NCBI GenBank assembly: GCA_934655835.1
Contig: CAKUHM010000059.1
Location: forward strand, 1 to 7,890
Length of the DNA stretch: 7,890 nt
Reading direction: 5' to 3'
Source: an uncultured Collinsella sp.
GTDB lineage: Bacteria; Actinomycetota; Coriobacteriia; Coriobacteriales; Coriobacteriaceae
The translations under genes were made by a program, and so were the position numbers. Shown here piece by piece: positions 1 to 5,713 of the stretch (position 1 is its first letter; the number at the start of each line of letters is the position of its first letter). Below the pieces are notes generated by a model that saw nothing but the letters and a program-made list of their open reading frames with translations, had not been told where the DNA came from and did not search any database.

Positions 1-623
1 TGGAAGGCGACGACAGCCTTGGCGTGGGCCACCATCATGTTGTGCATGAGCTGGAAGGCCTTGTCCAGACGGTACTTCTCACCGTGCGGCCAGTTGCCGA
101 CGATAAAGCTGCCCTCGGCGGTCGCGGGAATCTCGTTAAAGGTAAACCAATGCTTGACCTCGGTGAACTCGGCAAAGCAGAACTTGGCGTACTCGACGAA
201 GGCGTCGATGGTCGTGCGCGTCAGGAATCCCTCGCCGCCGTCCTGGTAGAAGGCCTCGGGCGTATCGAAGTGATCGAGCGTGACATAGGGGATAACGCCT
301 GCTTTGTTGCAGGTGGCGAAAAGCTTGTGATAGAAAGCGACGCCCTCGGGGTTAATCTCACCGGTGCCGTTGGGGAAGATACGGCTCCAAGCGATGGAGA
401 CGCGAATACCGTTGATGCCGAAGCGCTGGCATAAGTCGATATCGACCGGATATTTGTTGTAGAAGTCGCTTGCAGGATCGGGGGAGAAGCGACCCTGAGC
501 AGCCAGGAAATCGTCCCAGGGCACTTTGCCCTTGCCGTGCGTGCGGGTCTCGCCCTCAACCTGGTAAGCGGCGGTGGCGCCGCCAAACACAAAGCCGTCG
601 GGGAACTGCATGGGGTTGGTCAT
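1..623 (-). CDS. lacG: 6-phospho-beta-galactosidase-type GH1 enzyme, module 1 (N-terminal 207 residues; continues past left edge)
   Basis: Cytoplasmic glycoside hydrolase family 1 enzyme expected to split 6-phospho-beta-galactosides delivered by the adjacent PTS permease. The reading frame begins [20 protein letters not shown], the classic GH1 N-terminus, and continues through [31 protein letters not shown] and the acid/base motif TFNEI with Glu164. The nucleophile motif and the phosphate-binding C-terminus lie outside the window, so substrate specificity rests on close similarity to the complete second copy at 4208-5647 and to Gram-positive LacG as I recall it. The start at 623 is supported by AAAGGA six bases upstream; an ATG at 630 is in another frame. 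The gene follows the module 1 EIICB after 75 bp holding a stem-loop, so co-transcription is likely. One difference from copy 2 is TLDHFDTP where copy 2 has TLHHFDTP. A 6-phospho-beta-glucosidase role cannot be excluded from this fragment. Confidence 0.87.
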   Translation of the reverse strand, partial: MTNPMQFPDGFVFGGATAAYQVEGETRTHGKGKVPWDDFLAAQGRFSPDPASDFYNKYPVDIDLCQRFGINGIRVSIAWSRIFPNGTGEINPEGVAFYHKLFATCNKAGVIPYVTLDHFDTPEAFYQDGGEGFLTRTTIDAFVEYAKFCFAEFTEVKHWFTFNEIPATAEGSFIVGNWPHGEKYRLDKAFQLMHNMMVAHAKAVVAF

Positions 624-657
624 GAGTCATCCTTTCTGTGGGATACGAATAGGGAGA

Positions 658-684
658 GGTGCCCGAACTGGGGATCCGGGCACC
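658..684 (-). other. Intercistronic stem-loop between EIICB 1 and GH1 1
   Basis: GGTGCCCG (658-665) and CGGGCACC (677-684) form a perfect 8-bp stem with an 11-base loop in the 75-bp gap between the permease stop and the enzyme start. No T-run follows in the direction of transcription, so it is unlikely to be a full terminator. A role in mRNA stability or in setting the permease to enzyme ratio is inference. Confidence 0.6.
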
Positions 685-698
685 AACAGAGGGAGGAA

Positions 699-2477
699 CT
701 AGTCGAGGTTCTCGCGGAGCCACTTGATGGCGCCAGCGGGGTCGCGAGTAAGGTCGATATATTCCTTACCGCGGGGAGCGAGCAGCTTAATGCCCAGACG
801 ATCGGTGTCGGCCTTCATGTCGTTGTAGTAGCTACGAACCTGCGGGGCAAGCACGATAACGTCGTACTGATCCATGATGGCGGTGTGCTGGCCATAGGCG
901 CCTGCGGAGGAAGCGATGTTCTCTCCGGTCTGCGCGGCACCTTCCTTGATGGCGTTGGCGAGCATGGCAGAGGTGCCGGCGCCGGCGCACAGGACGAGGA
1001 CCTTCAGGCCATCGACATCCTTCTTGGCGGATGCATCGGCAGCGGGCTCGGGCTGATCGGCGACAGGCTTGCTGTCGGCGGCGGCAACGGTCGTCTCGAC
1101 GGAAGCGGTAGCCTGCTCGACAGCGGGCGCAGAGGCGTTGGCGGCGATGGCAGCGGCACCATCGGACTCGAGACCCAGCTCGGCGGCGCGCTCGGCTTCC
1201 TGGTCGCAGAGCAGCTTATCGTATGCCTTCAAGAACGGCAGATAGATGACGGCGTCCAGCAAGATGATGATTGCGACAAATACCAGGGCAATAAGCTGGA
1301 AGTTCGTGGTAATGAAGATACCGATGGGGGCGGGGGTGGCCCAAGGCACCACGAAGGAGAAGCCGTTCATACCCACGTTATCAATAAAGAACTTGGCAAC
1401 ACTCACGTTGACGCAGCCGGCGGCAACAAAGGGGATGAGCATGTAGGGGTTAAGGATCATCGGCGCGCCAAAGAGCAGCGGTTCGTTGACGGCGAAGGCA
1501 ACAGGAACAATCGAGGCCTTGCCGACGGCTTTGAGCTGCTTGGACTTCATAAAGAGAATCAGCAGAAGCGGCACGATGAACGTGGCGCCGGTGCCGCCGA
1601 ACTCACCCACGAGCGACATGTTAAAGGTGAGGGAGTGGGCAGGGTGGCCACCGGCCAGCAGAACCTGCAGGTTCTCGGCCTGGTTGGCAAGACGGATGGG
1701 GTCGATGCCCGGCTGGACGATCGAGGGGCCGTGGACGCCAATGAACCAGAAGAACGCTGTGGCTGCCTGGATAAGGATAAGGCCAGGATAGGTTTCTGCA
1801 GCGGTAAAGAGCGGGGAGAGCAGTTTGATAAGCAGCTCGGAGAACGGAACGCCCATGAGGTTGCGCACGACGACATCGATGATGCCGCAGATGATGACGG
1901 CGCCGCCAAAGGGGATAATGTCGCGGAAGTTCTGAGCGATGGCGCCCGGAACCTCCTTGGGCAGCTTAATGGTCAGATCGCGCGAGACGCAGAACTTATA
2001 GACCCACACGGTAATGAACGCGGCGATATAGGCCGAGAACAGACCGCGCGTACCCATGCTGGTGCAGTCGAAGACCGAAAGCTCGGAGCCGTCGAGCTTG
2101 GTGGTGAACTGCGTAACGGCGAGCAGCAGCATGCTGCACTGGGCAGCAACCATGGTGGAGCCGTCGTTGAGCACCTTGCCGGCGGGCATACGACGGTTCA
2201 TGGATGCCGTGAAGTTCTTGGCAGTGGTGCCGGCAACCATGATGCCCATGACGCCCATGGTGAAGTTGTACAGCTTGTTGCACCAGTCGATGAGCGGCTG
2301 GGGCAGCGTGATGCCAACTACGCCAGGAAGGGTGGCGATCAACAGAAAGATCGAAGAGGTGAGGACGATGGGCATGCACCCAAGGAATCCGTCCTTAATG
2401 GCCTGGAGGTAGATGTTCCTCGAGATCTTCTCAAAGAACGGTTGATGCTTTTCGAGCATCTTTACGATGGCGTCCAT
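699..2477 (-). CDS. lacE: PTS lactose-family EIICB permease, module 1 (592 aa)
   Basis: Inner-membrane PTS component that carries a beta-galactoside-type sugar across the membrane and phosphorylates it at C6. The protein opens with KHQPFFEKISRNIYLQAIKDGF, typical of LacE. A polytopic EIIC domain follows to about residue 425, with the GVHGPSIV motif (His249) and NEPLLFGAP (Glu332), the conserved EIIC sugar-site residues. An Ala/Pro/Glu-rich linker runs from about 432 to 490, then an EIIB domain with the phospho-acceptor loop VLVLCAGAGTS (Cys497). Length is slightly above the roughly 570 aa of lactococcal LacE, because of the linker. The segment after His249 reads VQPGID where lactococcal LacE and copy 2 have VEPAIA, so the sugar range may differ. 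The start is supported by AAAGGAG four bases upstream of ATG. No EIIA domain is fused and no EIIA gene is nearby. A cellobiose-type or other disaccharide specificity is the main alternative. Confidence 0.9.
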   Translation of the reverse strand: MDAIVKMLEKHQPFFEKISRNIYLQAIKDGFLGCMPIVLTSSIFLLIATLPGVVGITLPQPLIDWCNKLYNFTMGVMGIMVAGTTAKNFTASMNRRMPAGKVLNDGSTMVAAQCSMLLLAVTQFTTKLDGSELSVFDCTSMGTRGLFSAYIAAFITVWVYKFCVSRDLTIKLPKEVPGAIAQNFRDIIPFGGAVIICGIIDVVVRNLMGVPFSELLIKLLSPLFTAAETYPGLILIQAATAFFWFIGVHGPSIVQPGIDPIRLANQAENLQVLLAGGHPAHSLTFNMSLVGEFGGTGATFIVPLLLILFMKSKQLKAVGKASIVPVAFAVNEPLLFGAPMILNPYMLIPFVAAGCVNVSVAKFFIDNVGMNGFSFVVPWATPAPIGIFITTNFQLIALVFVAIIILLDAVIYLPFLKAYDKLLCDQEAERAAELGLESDGAAAIAANASAPAVEQATASVETTVAAADSKPVADQPEPAADASAKKDVDGLKVLVLCAGAGTSAMLANAIKEGAAQTGENIASSAGAYGQHTAIMDQYDVIVLAPQVRSYYNDMKADTDRLGIKLLAPRGKEYIDLTRDPAGAIKWLRENLD

Positions 2478-2554
2478 AGAGCTCCTTTGCTGCTTGATGC
2501 GCGATGCATGTGGATGGAACTGGTCGTCGATGGATGGTCAGGACTGCCCGGAAA

Positions 2555-2573
2555 CCTTCCTGCTTAAGGAAGG
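2555..2573 (-). other. Stem-loop in the leader of EIICB 1
   Basis: CCTTCC (2555-2560) and GGAAGG (2568-2573) form a 6-bp stem with a 7-base loop. It lies between the main operator and the permease start, about 80 bases upstream of the ATG, inside the expected 5' untranslated region. No T-run follows, so an attenuator is not supported. The rest of 2478-2554 shows nothing I can name. Confidence 0.4.
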
Positions 2574-2578
2574 CATTG

Positions 2579-2602
2579 CGAAATGACAACGTTGTCATTT
2601 CG
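2579..2602. promoter_or_regulatory. Operator of LacI type, perfect 24-bp palindrome
   Basis: A perfect palindrome of 24 bp centred between 2590 and 2591, with core AATGACAACGTTGTCATT and outer CGA/TCG. A central CG flanked by symmetric half-sites is the usual form of a LacI-family operator, in which a hinge-helix leucine inserts at the central CpG. It lies between the divergent regulator and permease genes, 102 bp upstream of the permease ATG, so it very probably binds the regulator encoded at 2762-3763. Confidence 0.85.
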
Positions 2603-2604
2603 TT

Positions 2605-2625
2605 AATGACAACGTAAGACATTTT
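2605..2625. promoter_or_regulatory. Secondary operator half-site
   Basis: AATGACAACGT (2605-2615) repeats one half of the palindrome at 2579-2602 exactly, followed by a degraded second half ending in GACATT. The CG of this site is 23 bp from the centre of the main site, about two helical turns, compatible with cooperative binding. Binding is inference. Confidence 0.55.
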
Positions 2626-2639
2626 TGGAAGAGCAACAA
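2611..2639 (-). promoter_or_regulatory. Candidate promoter for the module 1 EIICB-GH1 operon
   Basis: On the minus strand, TTGTTG (2639-2634) and TACGTT (2616-2611) are separated by 17 bases. Both boxes are imperfect. The -10 box lies in the secondary operator half-site and the main palindrome sits just downstream, so a bound repressor would block RNA polymerase. The predicted leader would be about 125 bases. Confidence 0.35.
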
Positions 2640-2683
2640 GGATTTACGGGTGAACGGTCGATATTGTCCGATAAACGGCTGAT

Positions 2684-2710
2684 TTGTCAGTCGGGCAGGT
2701 AGTGTATGCT
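2684..2710 (+). promoter_or_regulatory. Candidate promoter for LacI-family regulator 1
   Basis: TTGTCA (2684-2689) and TATGCT (2705-2710) are separated by 15 bases, shorter than ideal, directly upstream of the regulator. The -10 box is reasonable and the spacing is the weak point. Confidence 0.35.
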
Positions 2711-2761
2711 AGAACGCAAAAAACAAGCGATAGAGAACCGACTGGAGAAGTAGTGGCAACG

Positions 2762-3763
2762 ATGGACAAGAAAAACGTCTCAATGAACGATGTGGCGGTT
2801 GCCGCCGGCGTGTCTCTCAAGACGGTGTCGCGCGTGATCAACGAGCCCGATAGCGTGCGTGAGTCGACGCGCGATAGGGTCCATGCGGCCATGGAGGAGC
2901 TTGGGTTCCGGGCGAACTTTGCCGCGCGTTCACTCAAGTTGGGCCGTTACGGGTGCATCGGCGTGGTGATGTTCCACTTGTCGGGCGGCGCCGTGGACAT
3001 GATTGACGGTATCGCCGATGCCGCCGAGGAGCGCGGCTTTGCGCTTACGATGATCAAGAAGCGGGCGGGGGAGAAGATGACCCTTGCCGATGCAGCGCGC
3101 AGGATGTCGCAGCTGCCTGTCGATGGCATGATCTTCAACTTGCGTCAGATGGTCGATGACTTCGATACGTTTGAGGCGCCGAAGGATCTCAAGACCGTGA
3201 TTATCACGCCCATGGAGCATCCCACCTGCTCTACCGTCAGTGACGACCAAGAGGGCGGCGCGCGTATGGCGTGCGAGTACTTTTTGAATCACGGGCACAA
3301 GAATGTGTACTTCGTTGCCGGTAAGGAAGAATCGCTGTCGAGTCAGTGCCGTATGAAGGGCTGGCGCGCAGCGCTCGAGGCACGTGGCATTGAGCCGCCC
3401 GAGCCGCTACAGGGTGATTGGAATGCGGATAGTGGCTATGCCGCAGGTCTCGCGCTTGCCGACAAACCTGATTGCACGGCGGTCCTCGCTGCTAACGACT
3501 GCATGGCAAACGGCGTGATGATGGCTCTACGTGACAAAGGGCTCAGTGTGCCCGACGACGTGTCCGTGATCGGCTTCGACGATGAGCTCTACAAGACGAT
3601 TCCCAACTCGATTCTGACGTCGGTGAAGTTTCGCCACCGCGAGCTGGGCGTCCGTGCGCTTAACGAGGTCGTTGCGGGCCTGGAGGCTCCAAGCTCCAGA
3701 AGCCGGACGCTCGTCTCCGGCGTGCTGGTCGAGCGCTCCAGCGTAAAGGACCTACGGGCGTAG
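2762..3763 (+). CDS. LacI-family transcriptional regulator, module 1 (333 aa)
   Basis: DNA-binding repressor predicted to control the divergent permease-enzyme operon. The N-terminal helix-turn-helix is VSMNDVAVAAGVSLKTVSRV (residues 6-25), with recognition helix residues Leu19, Lys20 and Arg24 at the positions that set operator specificity in LacI. The hinge helix AARSLKLGR contains Leu58, the residue type that inserts at a central CpG. A periplasmic-binding-protein-like effector domain follows, with VDGMIF, NDCMANGVMMAL and VSVIGFDDELY in the expected order, and length is normal for the family. The ATG at 2762 is chosen because it starts just before the HTH. A GTG at 2753 has better spacing from GGAG (2744-2747) and would add three residues. 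Lactococcal lac genes use a DeoR-type LacR instead, so this is a different control logic. The inducer cannot be read from sequence. No clear terminator follows the stop; the hairpin array begins within 20 bases. Confidence 0.92.
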   Translation: MDKKNVSMNDVAVAAGVSLKTVSRVINEPDSVRESTRDRVHAAMEELGFRANFAARSLKLGRYGCIGVVMFHLSGGAVDMIDGIADAAEERGFALTMIKKRAGEKMTLADAARRMSQLPVDGMIFNLRQMVDDFDTFEAPKDLKTVIITPMEHPTCSTVSDDQEGGARMACEYFLNHGHKNVYFVAGKEESLSSQCRMKGWRAALEARGIEPPEPLQGDWNADSGYAAGLALADKPDCTAVLAANDCMANGVMMALRDKGLSVPDDVSVIGFDDELYKTIPNSILTSVKFRHRELGVRALNEVVAGLEAPSSRSRTLVSGVLVERSSVKDLRA

Positions 3764-3780
3764 ACGTGCTCGGCCTGTTC

Positions 3781-3837
3781 GTCTCGATCTGTAACAGGTA
3801 GGGCCGAAAATCTCGGCTAGATGTTACGGATTTAGAT
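3781..3837. repeat. Hairpin unit 1 of the array
   Basis: Left arm 3781-3796 pairs with right arm 3822-3837 at 12 of 16 positions. Inside the 25-base interval is a perfect apical stem GCCGA (3803-3807) with TCGGC (3813-3817) and a 5-base loop. This is the first structure met by transcripts leaving the regulator gene. Confidence 0.8.
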
Positions 3838-3861
3838 CTTTCGGCACGGGCGATCCCGTTT

Positions 3862-3919
3862 GTCTCGATCTGCAACGGTTAGAGTCAAAAAAACTCGGCT
3901 TAGTGTTACAGATTTAGAT
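3862..3919. repeat. Hairpin unit 2 of the array
   Basis: Left arm 3862-3877 is the most diverged, with GCAACG in place of GTAACA; the right arm is 3904-3919. The apical stem is GAGT (3882-3885) with ACTC (3893-3896) and a 7-base A-rich loop. The inter-arm interval is one base longer than in the other units, yet the 81-bp period is kept. Confidence 0.8.
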
Positions 3920-3942
3920 CTTACGGGGCGGCCCATTCGTTT

Positions 3943-3999
3943 GTCTCAATCTGTAACAGTTAGACGACTAAAAGCTGGCTGGGTGTTACAGATTGAGAT
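3943..3999. repeat. Hairpin unit 3 of the array
   Basis: Left arm GTCTCAATCTGTAACA (3943-3958) and right arm TGTTACAGATTGAGAT (3984-3999) are inverted copies with one mismatch, at the outermost position. I see no convincing apical stem in the 25-base interval, unlike the other three units. Confidence 0.8.
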
Positions 4000-4019
4000 T
4001 TTGATGGAACGGTCCTCGG

Positions 4020-4084
4020 GTTTGTCTCGTTCTGTAACAGTTGGGAGCGAAAATCCCTGCTAGATGTTACAGATTGAGACAAAC
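4020..4084. repeat. Hairpin unit 4 of the array, with the longest arms
   Basis: Arms 4020-4039 and 4065-4084 pair at 18 of 20 positions, because only this unit has the outer GTTTGTCTC matched by GAGACAAAC. The apical stem is GGGA (4043-4046) with TCCC (4054-4057) and a 7-base loop. It is the strongest single hairpin of the array and lies just beyond the terminator of the opposing operon. Confidence 0.82.
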
Positions 4085-4102
4085 GCCCCACCTCCCACCC
4101 GC

Positions 4103-4153
4103 TCAAACAAAAACCCGGGAGCGGCACGTCATGCAGCGTGCCGCCCCCGGGTT
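4103..4153 (-). terminator. Rho-independent terminator of the module 2 operon
   Basis: Read on the minus strand, a long GC-rich stem is followed by a T-rich tract (TTTTTGTTTG). On the plus strand the arms are AACCCGGG plus GCGGCACG (4112-4128, one A in between) and CGTGCCGC plus CCCGGGTT (4137-4153, one C in between). That is two 8-bp helices around a single A-C mismatch with an 8-base loop. It lies 55 bases after the stop of the GH1 gene. No T-run follows on the plus strand, so it should work in one direction only. Confidence 0.88.
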
Positions 4154-4178
4154 GAGAAATGGGGAGCAGGTTATGTGA

Positions 4179-4194
4179 GCGGGTCAGACCCCGC
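4179..4194 (-). other. Small palindrome just after the GH1 stop
   Basis: GGGTC (4181-4185), A, GACCC (4187-4191) is a perfect odd palindrome, part of a slightly larger GC hairpin between the GH1 stop and the terminator. With a one-base centre it would fold with some stem pairs open. Its role is unknown. Confidence 0.35.
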
Positions 4195-4207
4195 CAGTAG
4201 CCAGCCG

Positions 4208-5647
4208 CTAGTCCAGACGACGGGTCTCGGCCACGTGCTTGTACCAGTAGGCGCTTGCCTTGGGCGTGCGCTTCTGGGTCTCAAAGTCTACGTAGAAGAA
4301 GCCGTAGCGCTTGTTGTAGCCGTTGGTCCAGGAGAACTGGTCCTGCAGGCTCCACAGGAAGTAGCCGCCCACGTTGACGCCGACCTCCATGGCCTTGAGC
4401 AGCCAGCGCAGGTGCTGCTCGATGTAGTCGATGCGCGGCTGGTCGTCCACAAAGCCGTCCTTGTAGGGATCCTTGTAGCCCATGCCGTTCTCGGTGATGA
4501 AGATCTGCTTGTAGTTGGGGTAGCGCTGCTTAATGTAGACGAGCAGGTCGAACAGGCCCTCGGGATAGATGATCCAGTCCCAGTCGGTGGTGGGGATGCC
4601 GGGCTTGTTCACGTGCTCGCCAATGCCCTTGACGCGCCAGCGGCCGGTGCCCTTCTCGCCCGTACCGTTGTGGTGCAGGTCGTTCTCGCCATCGTAGGCC
4701 TTGAGGAAACGGCACTGGTAGTTGTTAACGCCCAGGTAGTCGTTGTAGAGCGCAGCCTCGCGCATGATCTCGAGGTCCTCGTCCAGGATCTCGATGGTGC
4801 CGCCCGAGACGGCAGCCAGGCGGTTGGCGCACTCGAGCGTGTCGGGCGCGTAGTCGCCGCGGAAGGTGGCGTCGAGCAGGAACTGGTTCTGCAGCACGTG
4901 CTCGTTGTTGGCGGCCTTGATGTCGGCAGGGTCGTTCTCGTTGAGCGGGTACTTAAACTCCAACGACTGGATGACGCCGATCTTGCCCTTAAAGCCACCG
5001 TTGTGGAAGGCGAGCACTGCCTTGGCGTGGGCGAGCATCATGTTGTGCTCGCACTGGAAGGCCTCGGCCAGATGCGCCTTGACGCCGCCGGGGAAGGTGC
5101 CCTCGATGTAGGTGTTGGAGGCGTCGGCCCAGATCTCGTTAAAGGTGAACCAGTAGGTCACCTGGTCGGCGTACTCCTTAAAGCAGAAGGTGGCAAAGTC
5201 CACAAAGGCGTCGATGGTCTCGCGGTTGAGGAAGTCGCCCTTCTCAAAGAGGGGGAGCGGCGTATCGAAGTGGTGCAGCGTGACGAACGGCTCGACGTGA
5301 TGCTTGTGGCACTCGGCGAAGAGGTCGTGGTAGAACTGCACGCCCTCGGGGTTGATCTCGCCGGTGCCGTTGGGGAAGATACGGCTCCAGGCGATGGAGA
5401 GACGGATACCGTTGATGCCGAACTCCTCGCACAGCTCCAGATCGACGGGATACTGGTTGTAGAAGTCGGAAGCTGGATCGGGGGAGAAGCGGCCCTGGGC
5501 CTCCAGGAAGTCGTCCCAGGCAACCTTGCCCTTACCGTGAGTGCGGGTCTCGCCCTCTACCTGGTAGGCAGCGGTGGCGCCGCCAAAGACAAAGTCCTCG
5601 GGAAACTGCGCGGGCGGGTTGGTGACGCTGGCGGGGTTAACGGACAT
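4208..5647 (-). CDS. lacG: 6-phospho-beta-galactosidase, module 2 (479 aa, complete)
   Basis: Cytoplasmic GH1 retaining glycosidase predicted to hydrolyse lactose-6-phosphate to glucose and galactose-6-phosphate. It shows the GH1 N-terminus [14 protein letters not shown], acid/base TFNEI (Glu171) and nucleophile ITENG (Glu386). The C-terminal phosphate pocket SWTNGYNKRYG supplies Ser439, Lys446 and Tyr448, matching Ser428, Lys435 and Tyr437 of lactococcal LacG. Trp440 sits where LacG has Trp429, a residue that separates 6-phospho-galactosidases from 6-phospho-glucosidases, so the galacto assignment is well supported. Length is close to the usual 468-476 aa; the extra residues are at the N-terminus. 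The ATG at 5647 has only a weak GGAT four bases upstream; no better in-frame start is visible and the frame aligns with the family from about residue 14. It lies 66 bp after the permease gene and ends at a strong terminator, so it is the last gene of a two-gene operon. Confidence 0.94.
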   Translation of the reverse strand: MSVNPASVTNPPAQFPEDFVFGGATAAYQVEGETRTHGKGKVAWDDFLEAQGRFSPDPASDFYNQYPVDLELCEEFGINGIRLSIAWSRIFPNGTGEINPEGVQFYHDLFAECHKHHVEPFVTLHHFDTPLPLFEKGDFLNRETIDAFVDFATFCFKEYADQVTYWFTFNEIWADASNTYIEGTFPGGVKAHLAEAFQCEHNMMLAHAKAVLAFHNGGFKGKIGVIQSLEFKYPLNENDPADIKAANNEHVLQNQFLLDATFRGDYAPDTLECANRLAAVSGGTIEILDEDLEIMREAALYNDYLGVNNYQCRFLKAYDGENDLHHNGTGEKGTGRWRVKGIGEHVNKPGIPTTDWDWIIYPEGLFDLLVYIKQRYPNYKQIFITENGMGYKDPYKDGFVDDQPRIDYIEQHLRWLLKAMEVGVNVGGYFLWSLQDQFSWTNGYNKRYGFFYVDFETQKRTPKASAYWYKHVAETRRLD

Positions 5648-5673
5648 GATGATCCAATCGTCTAAATCGAAGT

Positions 5674-5701
5674 GCCAGCCGGCTGTTGATGGTCGGCTGG
5701 C
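5674..5701 (-). other. Intercistronic stem-loop between EIICB 2 and GH1 2
   Basis: GCCAGCCG (5674-5681) and CGGCTGGC (5694-5701) form a perfect 8-bp stem with a 12-base loop in the 66-bp gap between permease stop and enzyme start. No T-run follows. It occupies the same position as the stem at 658-684 in module 1 but has a different sequence. Confidence 0.6.
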
Positions 5702-5713
5702 TCTGAGCGTTAC

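Larger units (their letters stand above)
3777..4084. repeat. Array of four 81-bp inverted-repeat units
   Basis: The convergent gap after the regulator stop holds four units whose left arms begin at 3781, 3862, 3943 and 4024, exactly 81 bp apart. Left arms follow GTCTCGATCTGTAACA and right arms, starting at 3822, 3904, 3984 and 4065, follow TGTTACAGATTTAGAT, the inverted form. This gives eight arms alternating in orientation at intervals of 39 to 42 bp, about four helical turns. Arms are conserved; loops and spacers diverge but keep short self-complementary cores. The right end closes with GAGACAAAC, the mirror of GTTTGTCTC that opens units 2 to 4. Position between convergent genes resembles REP/BIME-type elements, but I do not recognise the family. 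There is no coding potential beyond frames forced by the 81-bp period. Confidence 0.9.

Noticed and set aside
537..2567. Long plus-strand open frame opposite EIICB 1
   Set aside because: Its translation is Gly/Asp/Glu/His-rich and low in complexity, typical of the antisense of a GC-rich membrane-protein gene. The minus strand carries a full, motif-supported EIICB.
2584..2597. CcpA cre site (TGACAACGTTGTCA has one mismatch to the cre consensus)
   Set aside because: CcpA is a Firmicutes regulator; adjacent dedicated LacI-family repressors with the same operator geometry explain the site more simply.
2431..2622. Leader peptide upstream of EIICB 1 on the minus strand
   Set aside because: The frame starts inside the operator region, lacks a ribosome-binding site and overlaps the permease start out of frame.
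2684..2761. N-terminal extension of regulator 1 from a TTG at 2684
   Set aside because: It would add 26 residues with no family match, and the codons overlap the probable promoter. The HTH begins right after the ATG at 2762, near GGAG at 2744-2747.
3781..3837. Rho-independent terminator for regulator 1 in hairpin unit 1
   Set aside because: The stem has several mismatches and is followed by ATCTTTCGG, not a proper T-run, and the same structure recurs three more times. Some terminating effect cannot be excluded.
3860..4063. Small protein encoded by the repeat array, with repeated LSRSVTV-like segments
   Set aside because: The 81-bp period is a multiple of three, so any open frame repeats automatically. 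There is no convincing ribosome-binding site, and inverted-repeat structure explains the sequence better.
3781..4080. CRISPR array
   Set aside because: Repeats are inverted pairs with many mismatches, the intervals between them are themselves related and self-complementary instead of unique spacers, and no cas gene is present.
4064..5665. Long plus-strand open frame opposite GH1 2
   Set aside because: Val/Leu/Glu-rich antisense shadow of a well-supported GH1 gene; no start context and no domain.
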